From JBCCMF01 sp038747545 (GTDB lineage Bacteria > Bacteroidota > Rhodothermia > Rhodothermales > JBCCMF01), in contig JBCDJT010000003.1 of assembly GCA_038747545.1 (NCBI GenBank), positions 1 through 64,000 of the forward strand: a stretch of DNA of 64,000 nucleotides, read 5' to 3'. Each line of letters begins with the position of its first letter. Position 1 is the stretch's first letter. A model generated the notes under the pieces. The model did not search any database and was not told where the DNA came from. It worked only from the letters and a program-made list of their open reading frames with translations. The position numbers and the translations under genes were made by a program. Below are positions 36,249-44,852 of this stretch, in pieces.

Positions 36249-37082
36249 TTAGTTGCCCCCGAGGATGAGCGGCAGGCCATCGCCGCCGCCACCCACGACC
36301 ACGGTTTTGCTGTTGGGCGAGTTGGCCAGCTGCTGTGTGGCTTCGATGCCCTTGAAGCGCAGGAACTGCGGCGAGAGGCTCTCGGTGATAATCTGCTGAT
36401 ACTCGGCCTGACCCTGGGCCTCAATCTTGAGGCGTTCGGCTTCCTGGCTGGCAATCTGCAGGCGGAACTCGTACTCAAGCGACTCCTGCTCGCGCTTCAG
36501 CTTGGTCTCAATAGCCGTGCGGATCTGGTCGGGCAGCGTCACCTCGCGGATCAGGATCGCATTCAGCTCCACGTGACTCCCTGCGATGCGCGACTGGACG
36601 TTGGAGAAGACCTGCTCCTGCAGTTCGGCACGCTTCGTCGAGTACAACTCTTCGGGCGCATACTGGCCCACCACCTCGCGCATCACGCTTCGCAGTTCGG
36701 GCTGTACCAGCCGCTGGTAGTAGGCGGGGCCGAACGTAACATGCAGTTCAGGCAGCTCATCGCTCACCGGGCGCCAGCGGATCGATACTTCTACGCCAAT
36801 TTCAAGGCCGTTCGACGACAGCACGTTCATCGTCTCCTCGACCTCTTGCACGCGCATGTCGTACCGGATCACGTCGATCCAGGGCGGATGGATGTTGAGC
36901 CCTTCGCCGTAGGTGGTCTCTTTGTCGGTACCGCCGAAGATGCTGAAGCGGACGCCCGCCTCACCCGATTCGATGGTGGTGGTCATGCACCCAGCGGCCA
37001 TCAGCATGATGATGAGCGCGACGGAGCCGAGGATGCCCGCGCGGGTGATGGCCCGGGTGACGTTGGGATATTCGTTCGCCAT
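36249..37082 (-). CDS. SPFH/prohibitin family membrane protein
   Basis: 277 residues from ATG 37082 (MANEYPNVTRAITR). A hydrophobic segment at residues 18-31 ends in MAAGC, which could be a lipobox. The SPFH (band 7) domain covers about 35-230: GEAGVRFSIFGG, EGLNIHPPWIDVI, VEVSIRWRPV, RSVMREVVGQY and the coiled-coil region EFRLQIASQEAERLKIEAQGQAE. Prohibitin-like proteins form ring scaffolds that control membrane proteases and lipid domains. A Gly-rich tail (VVGGGGDG) ends it. DUF411 follows immediately on the same strand; any functional link is unproven. Confidence 0.87.
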   Translation of the reverse strand: MANEYPNVTRAITRAGILGSVALIIMLMAAGCMTTTIESGEAGVRFSIFGGTDKETTYGEGLNIHPPWIDVIRYDMRVQEVEETMNVLSSNGLEIGVEVSIRWRPVSDELPELHVTFGPAYYQRLVQPELRSVMREVVGQYAPEELYSTKRAELQEQVFSNVQSRIAGSHVELNAILIREVTLPDQIRTAIETKLKREQESLEYEFRLQIASQEAERLKIEAQGQAEYQQIITESLSPQFLRFKGIEATQQLANSPNSKTVVVGGGGDGLPLILGGN

Positions 37083-37202
37083 GAAGGTAGAAGACTGATG
37101 AAGACAGCGGTACGCCGAGCCAGTAAAGACCAAGTCTGAGCGCAACATGGATCGGCAGGGCTGGTTTCACGAGATGCAACCCTTTCACAACGCCTGCTGC
37201 CC

Positions 37203-38159
37203 ATGCCCGCGACCGATCACGCCACAAACCTCGACGTGTTTTTGGACGCCTACGACCCCGTTAAAGTTCAACGAAATAAACCGCTTGCTCCGTTAACCAC
37301 GTTCAAGATTGGCGGTCCTGCCGATGTATTCGTCGCGCCCACCACCGCCGACGAGTTGGCCCACGCGGTGCGCTGCGCGCGCGAGGCGGAGGTGCCGTAT
37401 TTCTTGCTTGGCTTAGGCGCCAACATCCTCATCGGCGACGGCGGCTTCCGCGGCGTGGTCATTCACAACCAAGCCACGCGCATTGAGGTCCGTCACGAGA
37501 CGCAGCAGGTCTGGGTGGAAAGCGGGGCCATCATGTATCCCGATGTGATCGAGGCTGCCGTCGCCAGCGGGTTGAGTGGGCTAGAGCATTACGTGGGCAT
37601 TCCCTCTACGGTGGGCGGGGCGCTGTGGCAGAACCTCCACTTTCTCTCGCCGCCACCCGAGCGCGAGCGCACCATGTTCATCGAAGAGGTTGTCCACGAA
37701 GCCGATCTGCTCACGGAGGAGAACGAGCGCAAGACCGTAGGCGTGGACTACTTCGAGTACGGCTATGACGATTCGATCCTGCACCACCGCGACGACATCG
37801 TGCTCTCGGCTACGTTCCAGCTCGAAGCTGGCGACGAGGCGCGCATGCGCGAGATCATGGCCGCCAACCTGGAGTGGCGTCACGCTCGCCATCCGCCCCT
37901 CGATACCGAGCCCAGCGCGGGCTCCATCTTCAAGAAGATCGAAGGCGTAGGGGCAGGGCGCCTCATCGACCAGTGTGGCATGAAGGGGACGCGCATCGGC
38001 GGGGCCGAGATCACGCGCCGCCACGCCAACATCATGATCAACGCAGGCGGCGCCACCGCGGCCGATGTGCGCGCGCTCATCACGCTCGCCCAGGAGACGG
38101 TAGAGCGTGAGATGGGCTACCGCTTGGAGCCGGAGATCTCGTTCATCGGCACCTTCTAG
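37203..38159 (+). CDS. murB: UDP-N-acetylenolpyruvoylglucosamine reductase (MurB)
   Basis: 318 residues. It reduces UDP-GlcNAc-enolpyruvate to UDP-MurNAc with NADPH in the cytoplasm, the second step committed to peptidoglycan. FAD-binding motifs: TTFKIGGPADVFV near residue 35, GLGANILIGDGGF near 75, GLEHYVGIPSTVGGAL near 130. The proton-donor Ser is in PSAGSIFKK, and the C-terminal Glu is in EPEISFIG. It lacks nothing expected. The neighbouring gene on the other side runs divergently, and no other mur gene is in the window. Confidence 0.95.
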   Translation: MPATDHATNLDVFLDAYDPVKVQRNKPLAPLTTFKIGGPADVFVAPTTADELAHAVRCAREAEVPYFLLGLGANILIGDGGFRGVVIHNQATRIEVRHETQQVWVESGAIMYPDVIEAAVASGLSGLEHYVGIPSTVGGALWQNLHFLSPPPERERTMFIEEVVHEADLLTEENERKTVGVDYFEYGYDDSILHHRDDIVLSATFQLEAGDEARMREIMAANLEWRHARHPPLDTEPSAGSIFKKIEGVGAGRLIDQCGMKGTRIGGAEITRRHANIMINAGGATAADVRALITLAQETVEREMGYRLEPEISFIGTF

Positions 38160-38423
38160 TGTCCGCTGCTCTTTGTGGCCGTGCCGTCCCCATGCGAGAG
38201 AAGAAATGCTGGGTGGGTAAGCAGGACACCTGGCCAGACCACCGCTGTGCTGAGCATGCGTGTTGCTTGGCTGGGATGTGACGGTGGTCCTGGGACCGCG
38301 AATGCCTACCGGAACTGAGTGAGGTGATCCGTTGCTGCGCAGAGCGGTTGGTGCCTCCGAGAACCTAAAGCGGAGACTGTCGTCGGATGTGCGTCACGTG
38401 TGTTGAGGATACAAAGAGACACA
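38160..38423. other. Intergenic region without recognisable feature
   Basis: 264 bp between murB and the protease/TPR gene. I saw no gene, tRNA or clear terminator. A promoter for the downstream gene is expected here. Confidence 0.35.
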
Positions 38424-40106
38424 ATGCATACCGTGCGCATAGCGTGGATCATACTCTTGATGGCTGGGCTGGTCAGTGCGGCGTATGGTCAGCAGTCCAC
38501 CCATCGGTACACGTTAGAGGCTTTTGCTCGTATGACCCCCACAACGGTGGCCGTCGGCGAGACGTTCACGGTAGCCATCGAGGTCTACGCCCAAACGCAC
38601 AGGGCGCACGATGTCACCCGCCTCCACGCCGCGTTGGACGCAGCCAGCTTTGGCGGTGAGGGGACGAACACAGCCTACGTCACAGCCCAGGAGCCTATGG
38701 GCTGGCAGAAGCAGAGTACGGCTGGCCGGCTGTGGCTCGGGGAGCGCACCTACACCTTCCGTGCCACAGCCGCAGGGCCAATCAAAACGCCAACGTGGAA
38801 GCTGACTGTCGGCAATGAGGAGGTCACCGTTCCCTCCTTACATGGGCTAGCCTACGCACCGGGCAATGAGGCGCAAAAGTCAGCCATCGTGCCTATTGTC
38901 GCAGAACGCCCAACAGAGACGGAGGGGCGGTTCGTACGGCGTTCAGGTTCTGCGTTTGCAGTGGGACCCGATGCGCTTGTCACGAGCTTCCATGTGGTTG
39001 GTGGGGCGCACAAGGTCTGGATCACGCTGCCGAATGGGCGTCGTATCACCACGCGCCGTGCTTGGGTGGTCGATCCTGACCGCGATGTAGTCATTTTACA
39101 CGTTGGCGGCAATGCGCTTGAGAAAGCGGGCATCGAGCCGCTGCAGATGGCCGATTTAGAGATGCGCCCTGATGCGGACGCGGTGGTCTACACGCACGGC
39201 TGGCCCGGTGGCCTACGCCGCATGACGGCGGGGCGGCGTCATACCCATGCATCACTCTCGAACACGGCCGTTCAGTGGCTGAGTACTAACCCTGTACGTC
39301 CTGGAGACAGCGGCGGCGCCTTGCTCAATAGTGACGGGCGTGTGCTAGGTGTGGTATCTTCGGGGATGGCGCAGGCAGGGCAGCGCCATGTGCTAAGTGA
39401 GGAACTGTGCGTCGCTACGGATCCACGCCCGGCACTACAACAACTGCAGTGGACAGCAAAGCCGCGTAGGCTGACCTCGTGGTGGCGCGATGATACGGTA
39501 GCCGAAGCCCCTTACACGCTGGCACGCCTCGGGGTGGGACAGGCAAGAGGCTACCCAAACGCAACGCATACGCTTCATTCAGCCCGCAAGGCCATCGCCC
39601 ACATCCCTGACCCGGAGCTTCATTTCCTCACTGGCGCCCTGTTGCAGCTACAAGGCGATGCCTCGGAGGCAAGAGCAGCGTACGAGCGCACGCTTAGCTT
39701 GTACGACGAGCACTTCGCTGCGGCATACGCACTCGGGGTCCAGCACCTACGTGCCCGAAGGCCTGTTCACGCATATCGCTACTTCCGCCGGGCACAGCAA
39801 GCGCCAGCCTATACACATTTGGCAACGTACGGCATCGCCCAAGCCCAAATGGGGCGCCTGATGTATCGGCAGGCGGCGGCATCACTCCAGGCCGTCTTGC
39901 AGTATGACGGAGCGTTCGGGCCCGCACTTTTTGACCTGGCACTGTGCTACTGGGCTTTAGGTGACAACGTACGCCTTGAGCAAGTGCGCTTCAAGCTTGA
40001 GCAGGAACACGCCTACTGGGCCAAGCGCCTCCACCTTGTCCTTGAGGGCTATGGCATTCCGCCTGTTGTCCTAGAAGAAGCCGCTACGCCTGTCTCTCCG
40101 AATTGA
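38424..40106 (+). CDS. Exported trypsin-like protease with BatD-like N-terminal and TPR C-terminal domains
   Basis: 560 residues from ATG 38424. Signal peptide 1-23 (ILLMAGLVSAAYGQ). Residues 30-135 resemble the first beta domain of BatD/oxygen tolerance proteins (MTPTTVAVGETFTVAIEV, TYTFRATAAGPIKTPT). A trypsin-like domain follows, with His190 (SFHVVGG), Asp221 (DRDVVIL) and Ser296 (RPGDSGGAL). From about 375 to 540 it is helical and TPR-like (HFLTGALLQLQGDASEARAAY, FAAAYALGVQHL, YGIAQAQMGRLMYRQAA). This combination suggests a periplasmic protease whose BatD-like and TPR parts recruit partners. I do not know a characterised protein with the same order. Confidence 0.75.
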   Translation: MHTVRIAWIILLMAGLVSAAYGQQSTHRYTLEAFARMTPTTVAVGETFTVAIEVYAQTHRAHDVTRLHAALDAASFGGEGTNTAYVTAQEPMGWQKQSTAGRLWLGERTYTFRATAAGPIKTPTWKLTVGNEEVTVPSLHGLAYAPGNEAQKSAIVPIVAERPTETEGRFVRRSGSAFAVGPDALVTSFHVVGGAHKVWITLPNGRRITTRRAWVVDPDRDVVILHVGGNALEKAGIEPLQMADLEMRPDADAVVYTHGWPGGLRRMTAGRRHTHASLSNTAVQWLSTNPVRPGDSGGALLNSDGRVLGVVSSGMAQAGQRHVLSEELCVATDPRPALQQLQWTAKPRRLTSWWRDDTVAEAPYTLARLGVGQARGYPNATHTLHSARKAIAHIPDPELHFLTGALLQLQGDASEARAAYERTLSLYDEHFAAAYALGVQHLRARRPVHAYRYFRRAQQAPAYTHLATYGIAQAQMGRLMYRQAAASLQAVLQYDGAFGPALFDLALCYWALGDNVRLEQVRFKLEQEHAYWAKRLHLVLEGYGIPPVVLEEAATPVSPN

Positions 40107-40207
40107 GAAGAAACGCCCATGTCCGTTGACGTTGTATGTCGGCCTTCGGATATTGAAGGTGGCATTACAATCTGGTAACATATAACACCAATTTGCGGGC
40201 GCATTGT

Positions 40208-40609
40208 ATGAGTTACGATCAGGAGAAGGGGTACAGGACAGGTGGCAACGGCCACCAGCGCAGCAGAGGCCGAGGTCAGCATGCAGACCGCGGCCGTTAC
40301 CGCGACGAAGTGTTTTCCCGCCGTGTCCCTGCTGGGAAGCGCACCTACTTCTTCGACGTAAAGACGACGCGCTCTGGTGAGGACTTCTTTGTCACCATTA
40401 CCGAGAGCAAGCGGGTGGGAGAGGGCAGCTACGAGAAGCACAAGATCTTCCTGTACAAGGAGGACTTTGGCAAGTTTGTCTCGGCTATCCACGAGGTAGT
40501 GCAGCACATCAAAGATGAGCACTTGCCCGAATACGACTTCCGCTATCTGCCGGACCTGTCGTTCGATCCTGAGGTCTTCGCTGAGCGTGAAGACGAGTAT
40601 CAGGGGTGA
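40208..40609 (+). CDS. PUR family nucleic-acid-binding protein (DUF3276)
   Basis: 133 residues from ATG 40208. A Gly/Arg/His-rich disordered N-terminus (residues 9-32, GNGHQRSRGRGQH) leads into a PUR-alpha-like fold: EVFSRRVPAGKRTYFFDVKTTRSGEDFFVTITESKR and HKIFLYKEDFGKFVSAIHEVVQHI. In Bacteroidota and Spirochaetes these small PUR proteins bind single-stranded DNA or RNA. It is a good lineage marker. It ends nine bases before the convergent propeller-lipoprotein gene. Confidence 0.93.
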   Translation: MSYDQEKGYRTGGNGHQRSRGRGQHADRGRYRDEVFSRRVPAGKRTYFFDVKTTRSGEDFFVTITESKRVGEGSYEKHKIFLYKEDFGKFVSAIHEVVQHIKDEHLPEYDFRYLPDLSFDPEVFAEREDEYQG

Positions 40610-40618
40610 GAGTACTGG

Positions 40619-41689
40619 TCACTCGGACCCCGGCGGTTGCCACGTGAAAGCTAATATACTCGGCGTAGGTGCCGTCAGGGCGACTACCAACTCAAACCCA
40701 CCATCGCTCCGCACCCGTGCGTCAAGGTCCTGGACTTGATGCTGCGAGTTGACCCGCGGGTCTGGTTCAACGAGGCGATACTGCAATCGACCGTCCTGAT
40801 CGAACACGTCGATGTAGAGCCAACCGGGACGGCTGTTGAGCGCAAAGAGATATGGCCCAGCAGGCGCGGCGGACGCACTCAACAGCGGAGGCCCCTGCCG
40901 GACTCTGCCTCCGGTAAAGAAGGTACGACTTCGTGCTAGCATTGGGGAGTCAAAGCCAAAGAGTGCTAGCGAGTCTAGCGGAGCGCTCGGCTGGATAATG
41001 TCAACTATGGGACGGAAGCCCGATAGGCTTAGCAGCGAGTCGCCCCAGATGCGTAACAACCCAGCTTGGCGGAAGCGATTTCCAGACAGCGGGAACTGCT
41101 CAAGTTCACGCCCCTGGCTGTCAAGGCGAGCTACGTATCCGTCGATCGTCTCGCCCACAGCCTTGAAGTAAAAGCCGTCCTGATCGGCAGCGCCCCAGGT
41201 GAGTAGGCCCTCAAGGCTAAGGTCGTACGGTACGTCAACGCGCTCTTCTACCAGCCCATCCACCAAGACGTCGAAGCGTAACGCAGGCGGATTGTAGACT
41301 ACCAAACTATCACCCCGCCAGCCTGCCAGGTAGGGGGCCTCAAAGTCGCCTACCCACCACTCCTCGGCAAAGTCACCCTGTGATGTCCAGATAAAGATTC
41401 GCTGCCGCTCAACGTCAGTAGCATAGACACGTCCGTCTGGGCCGAACCGCACCGTCCGTGGGAATTTGAGCGTATAGTCTGGCGTCTGGGTGGCTACCCA
41501 AGTTGCGACGAGTGTATCGACTGGGAGAGACTGGGCGAAGCTCCGAGACAGGGAGTCTGCAGGGAAGAGATCTCTTGGCTCTTCGCGCTGGCACGACCCT
41601 GGGAAACACCCTGCAAGAGGCAGGACGAGAAGGACGAGAAGTATAGACCACCCATGCGGGAGGCGGGTAAACGTGTTGTGCATGTGCAT
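40619..41689 (-). CDS. Lipoprotein with beta-propeller-like (NHL/6-bladed) fold
   Basis: 356 residues. Signal with a lipobox (LVLPLAGC near residue 28), so probably outer-membrane or periplasm facing. The rest is beta-rich with repeated blade-like segments: TVRFGPDGRVYATDVERQRIFIW is a typical 6-bladed/NHL opening, followed by GWRGDSLVVYNP and similar strands. No catalytic residues stand out. Related lipoproteins of unknown function are common in this lineage. It lies downstream of the SLBB and wzc genes on the same strand, but its involvement in polysaccharide export is a guess. Confidence 0.7.
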   Translation of the reverse strand: MHMHNTFTRLPHGWSILLVLLVLPLAGCFPGSCQREEPRDLFPADSLSRSFAQSLPVDTLVATWVATQTPDYTLKFPRTVRFGPDGRVYATDVERQRIFIWTSQGDFAEEWWVGDFEAPYLAGWRGDSLVVYNPPALRFDVLVDGLVEERVDVPYDLSLEGLLTWGAADQDGFYFKAVGETIDGYVARLDSQGRELEQFPLSGNRFRQAGLLRIWGDSLLSLSGFRPIVDIIQPSAPLDSLALFGFDSPMLARSRTFFTGGRVRQGPPLLSASAAPAGPYLFALNSRPGWLYIDVFDQDGRLQYRLVEPDPRVNSQHQVQDLDARVRSDGGFELVVALTAPTPSILAFTWQPPGSE

Positions 41690-41750
41690 CCTCTGTCATT
41701 CAGCAGAAAGATAGGATGCATCGTGGGTAGTCAGGCGTGAAAATATAACG

Positions 41751-42281
41751 TCACCTGCGGAAGAGGGTGACAATGAGCGTGATGACGGACGCCGAGGTAG
41801 AGACCGCTGTAAAGGCATTTTGCCAGCGAAAGAGCTCGCGTGTCTCAATGAAGACCGACAACACGTCACCGTCGGCTAGTGGCATATCGGAAGTGAGTGG
41901 CTGAATGGTTTCTTGCATCTCCTGCTCAAACACGACCTGCGTTTCGCCAGAGGCCAGAGGACGACTCAGCACGACATAAATCGTACGGCGTGTTCGGTTA
42001 TCCTTTTCCCGAATGATTGGACCACCAGTGTAGGCAAAAAGCTCTCTGAGCGTTGTGCCTTGCTTGATGGTGTAAGAGCCTGGAAACCGAAGGAGTCCGG
42101 TGGCACTCGCGGTAATGGTGAGGTCGGTATCTTCAGTATAGTCGAACACGCCTGCCGTACCATACCGTGACCGCTCAAAGTCGATAAGACCCGGATTTTG
42201 GGCACTAATGTCAAAAGATAGACTAACGCACATTAGGAGAGCAGTGGCAGAGACTAGCTCTTTGCGAAAAAGATGGAGCAT
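41751..42281 (-). CDS. Exported SLBB-domain protein (polysaccharide export-like)
   Basis: 176 residues. A signal peptide (ATALLMCVSLSFDISAQ) is followed by an SLBB-type beta-grasp domain near 55-140 (LRFPGSYTIKQGTTLRELFAYTGGP, then the acidic MPLADGDVLSVFIE), and a C-terminal hydrophobic segment (STSASVITLIVTLF). Wza-like export proteins have a Poly_export domain before SLBB repeats; here that domain is missing, so it is a short accessory form. It starts 15 bp after the wzc stop and is probably translated from the same message. Confidence 0.8.
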   Translation of the reverse strand: MLHLFRKELVSATALLMCVSLSFDISAQNPGLIDFERSRYGTAGVFDYTEDTDLTITASATGLLRFPGSYTIKQGTTLRELFAYTGGPIIREKDNRTRRTIYVVLSRPLASGETQVVFEQEMQETIQPLTSDMPLADGDVLSVFIETRELFRWQNAFTAVSTSASVITLIVTLFRR

Positions 42282-42296
42282 TGGTTATTTATGGTT

Positions 42297-44618
42297 TTAT
42301 ACGGCTTTTTTGTCGCCATAGTAGTCGTAGTACCCGTAGCCATAGCCATACCCGTAGCCGTAGCTTCCGTAGGCTTCCTTAGGGTCAAAGCGGTTAAGTA
42401 CAACGCCTGTAGCTTGGACGCCCACACTCAACAGCGCGTCGCGGCTGCCCTGCAGGGAGTGCCACACTGTTTTCTTGGCCGAACAGACGAGCACGGTAGC
42501 ATCGCAGTACGGAGCGAGCAGCAGGGCATCGGTCACGGCAAGCACGGGGGGGGAGTCCAGAATGATGACATCGAACTCTTGCCTGACACGCACCAGGAAG
42601 TCACGCATCTTCCGAGAACCAAGGATCTCGGCGGGATTGGGTACGCTCTTCCCACTGGGCAACATGTACAGGTCCTCGACAGTAGTCTCGAAGGTCCCCC
42701 ATGCAATTTGCGACGGATTGAACAAGGCCTCCACCAAGCCGGGCTCACGGGGAAGGCCCAGCACCTTGTGGGCGGTTGAGCGGCGAAGGTCGGCGTCAAT
42801 GTAGAGCGTACGGCGGCCAGACTGGGCCATGATGACCGCCAAGTTAGAGGAGATCGACGTCTTGCCCTCGCCAGGGCCAGAACTGGTGACAATAATGGTC
42901 TGGACAGGCTTATCGGGGCGGCTGAATTGCAGGTTAGTACGCAGACGACGGAACGATTCAGAGGCCGGTGATAAGGGATTGAGCAAAGAGATGAGTGTGG
43001 TGCTGTAACCCCGACCATCAATGGTGACCGTATCCTTGCCCTGGAAGTCAGCCTTGATAATCTTCTCAAGGCTCGGTACCACCCCCATCACGGTGTAACC
43101 TCTTTTGCGAAGATCATCGGGGCGCAAAATGCGATTATCAAGGGTGGAGCGCCCAATCGCTAGTGCTAGGCCGAGTAGGATCCCTAACATGCCACCCATG
43201 GCTAAGTTGAGCGCTTTACGTGGCCGCACAGGCTGCTCTGGGACAACAGCCTCGTCAATAATACGCACATAGCCCAGCTCACTCTGCTCAGCTACCTGGG
43301 CTTCTTGGAAGCTCGTGGCAAATTGGAGGAGGATCTCGCGCTTGAACTCCCGGTCTTCCTGCAGGCGCTGGAGTATGAGCTCTTTCTCTGGGACTTGGGC
43401 TAAGCGGGCCTGCAGGTTATCGAGCTCAGCCTCAAGTACATCGCGGCTTGCCTGCAGGCTACTGAGGGAAATCGTCTCCGTCAACATCTCTCGGCGAAGC
43501 TCTTTGATCACGTCTATCTGACTGCCCTGGCCGCCCATCACATCAATGCGATTGCTCTCGAAGAGGTCTTCCACAAACTGGTCAGAGAGGGCAGCTACAT
43601 CAGCCTGAAGTCGTTCTATCTGCTGGATTAGAGCAAGTGTGTCCTCGTCCAATTCTGGGGCGTCACGCAACTGAGGATTGGCAGCATACTTCTGATTCAA
43701 TGTGCTAGTGAGATTTGCAATCTCGCGTTGAAGCTGCTCAATCGTGAGCATGTCCCCATTGGAGATGGAGTTGGAGAGCTCAGGGATAAGCATGTTGATC
43801 TGCCGTTCCAGCCCTGCCTTTGCAGCCTGTGCCCGCACAAACTCGGTTTCGGTGCTGTAGAGCTGTTGGTTGAGCTGCTGGATCTGTTGCAGTAGGACAC
43901 CTGCTTCTTGACCGGGCGCGATGACCTGCTGACGATCAAGGAAGTTGACCAAGTCATTTTCGGCAAGGCTAAACTCTTCTCGGAAGTCCTCCACAATGTC
44001 TTCCAGTTGCTCACGTGCCGCCTGCATGCGTTCCCGGCTGGTCGTACGGTTGTATTCTTCGAACTCAGTTGCGACGGTCGTGGCTATGAACGCCGCCTCC
44101 TCAGGGATAGTACTTGTGGCTACAACCTTGATCAGGTCTACATCGCGACCTAGGGGCGAGACAGCGATATAATTTTTCAGGCGCTCCGCGACATCGAGTG
44201 TGGTCAAGGCGCGGTCTTCCATGGGCTCAAGGATGGAAAGGACCTGCGGGGTGCCCGGTACCTGCTGCATGGCAAGCAACTCATCGGCAACGGCGAGCCG
44301 GATCTTCCGTGAGCGGATCACTTCGATTTCGTTGCCTACGTTGCTGTTGCCAAGCTCGAGGCCGAGCGCTTCGCTGAGCTGCGGGCCACTGGAGCCGTCA
44401 TCGATCAGCATAAGACTCTCGGCTTCATACTCAGGAGCCACGGTAAACGTGTACAGGGCAGTGACCGAGACGACACCTATGAAGGCGGCCAAGATGAGCC
44501 ATTTGCCTTTGAGCAGCATGTCGAGGATCTCGCCTAAGCTGATCTCACCATCGTCGATGGATTGGCTAGTAGGAGGCAACTGGTTTAATTCAGGGGGTAC
44601 TGCGTCGAGTCGGGCCAT
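42297..44618 (-). CDS. wzc: Wzc-type polysaccharide chain-length regulator and tyrosine kinase
   Basis: 773 residues. Wzz domain: TM1 near 35-55, PPEYEAES-like periplasmic start, a long coiled-coil region (about 190-420) and TM2 near 475-500, with the Pro-rich PEQPVRPRK just before it. The C-terminal BY-kinase has Walker A near 578 (SSGPGEGKTS), Walker A' (LYIDADLRRS) and Walker B (VIILDSPPVLAVTDA). The last 25 residues are a Tyr cluster with ten Tyr, the autophosphorylation tail. It controls length and export of a surface polysaccharide through its phosphorylation cycle. No glycosyltransferase, wzx or wzy is adjacent. Confidence 0.94.
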   Translation of the reverse strand: MARLDAVPPELNQLPPTSQSIDDGEISLGEILDMLLKGKWLILAAFIGVVSVTALYTFTVAPEYEAESLMLIDDGSSGPQLSEALGLELGNSNVGNEIEVIRSRKIRLAVADELLAMQQVPGTPQVLSILEPMEDRALTTLDVAERLKNYIAVSPLGRDVDLIKVVATSTIPEEAAFIATTVATEFEEYNRTTSRERMQAAREQLEDIVEDFREEFSLAENDLVNFLDRQQVIAPGQEAGVLLQQIQQLNQQLYSTETEFVRAQAAKAGLERQINMLIPELSNSISNGDMLTIEQLQREIANLTSTLNQKYAANPQLRDAPELDEDTLALIQQIERLQADVAALSDQFVEDLFESNRIDVMGGQGSQIDVIKELRREMLTETISLSSLQASRDVLEAELDNLQARLAQVPEKELILQRLQEDREFKREILLQFATSFQEAQVAEQSELGYVRIIDEAVVPEQPVRPRKALNLAMGGMLGILLGLALAIGRSTLDNRILRPDDLRKRGYTVMGVVPSLEKIIKADFQGKDTVTIDGRGYSTTLISLLNPLSPASESFRRLRTNLQFSRPDKPVQTIIVTSSGPGEGKTSISSNLAVIMAQSGRRTLYIDADLRRSTAHKVLGLPREPGLVEALFNPSQIAWGTFETTVEDLYMLPSGKSVPNPAEILGSRKMRDFLVRVRQEFDVIILDSPPVLAVTDALLLAPYCDATVLVCSAKKTVWHSLQGSRDALLSVGVQATGVVLNRFDPKEAYGSYGYGYGYGYGYYDYYGDKKAV
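42318..42371 (-). repeat. Hexanucleotide-type coding repeat of the Wzc tyrosine tail
   Basis: Codons alternate TAC/TAT with GGC/GGG, giving a run of Gly-Tyr pairs and two Tyr-Tyr doublets (ten Tyr in all). The near-repeats of about 6 bp (CCGTAG or CCATAG on the plus strand) could slip during replication and change the number of phosphorylation sites without breaking the frame. Confidence 0.7.
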
Positions 44619-44852
44619 TCCAGATAGGCGTTGAGGCCACCGAGCGCGGTCAGAAGAGAGCTACGGTAGTCCAGCAATGAACAGTTGACGAATGATACTC
44701 AGGAGGGGACCCTTTGCGAGACGAATGGTGAAGTTTAACGGCGCAAAGGACACATGCTATATGAAGCAAGCTACGCAAATTTCACGGTCGTCGTTCACAA
44801 TATCAACGGTGGGGTGTGATAAAACGACGAGTTTCGCAAGGACGGCGGCTGA
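44619..44852. other. Gap between wzc and the beta-barrel gene with an imperfect inverted repeat
   Basis: 234 bp with no gene recognised. CGTCGTTCACA (44789-44799) and TGTG plus AACGACG (44815-44829) pair over 11 bp, with a four-base bulge. It could end the minus-strand gene at 44853 or lie in the wzc promoter. No T-run supports the first idea. Confidence 0.35.

Noticed and set aside
38400..38423. Upstream ATG-like start (TTG/ATG run) for the protease/TPR gene
   Set aside because: The extra residues MLRIQRDT break the signal peptide; ATG 38424 gives a clean one.
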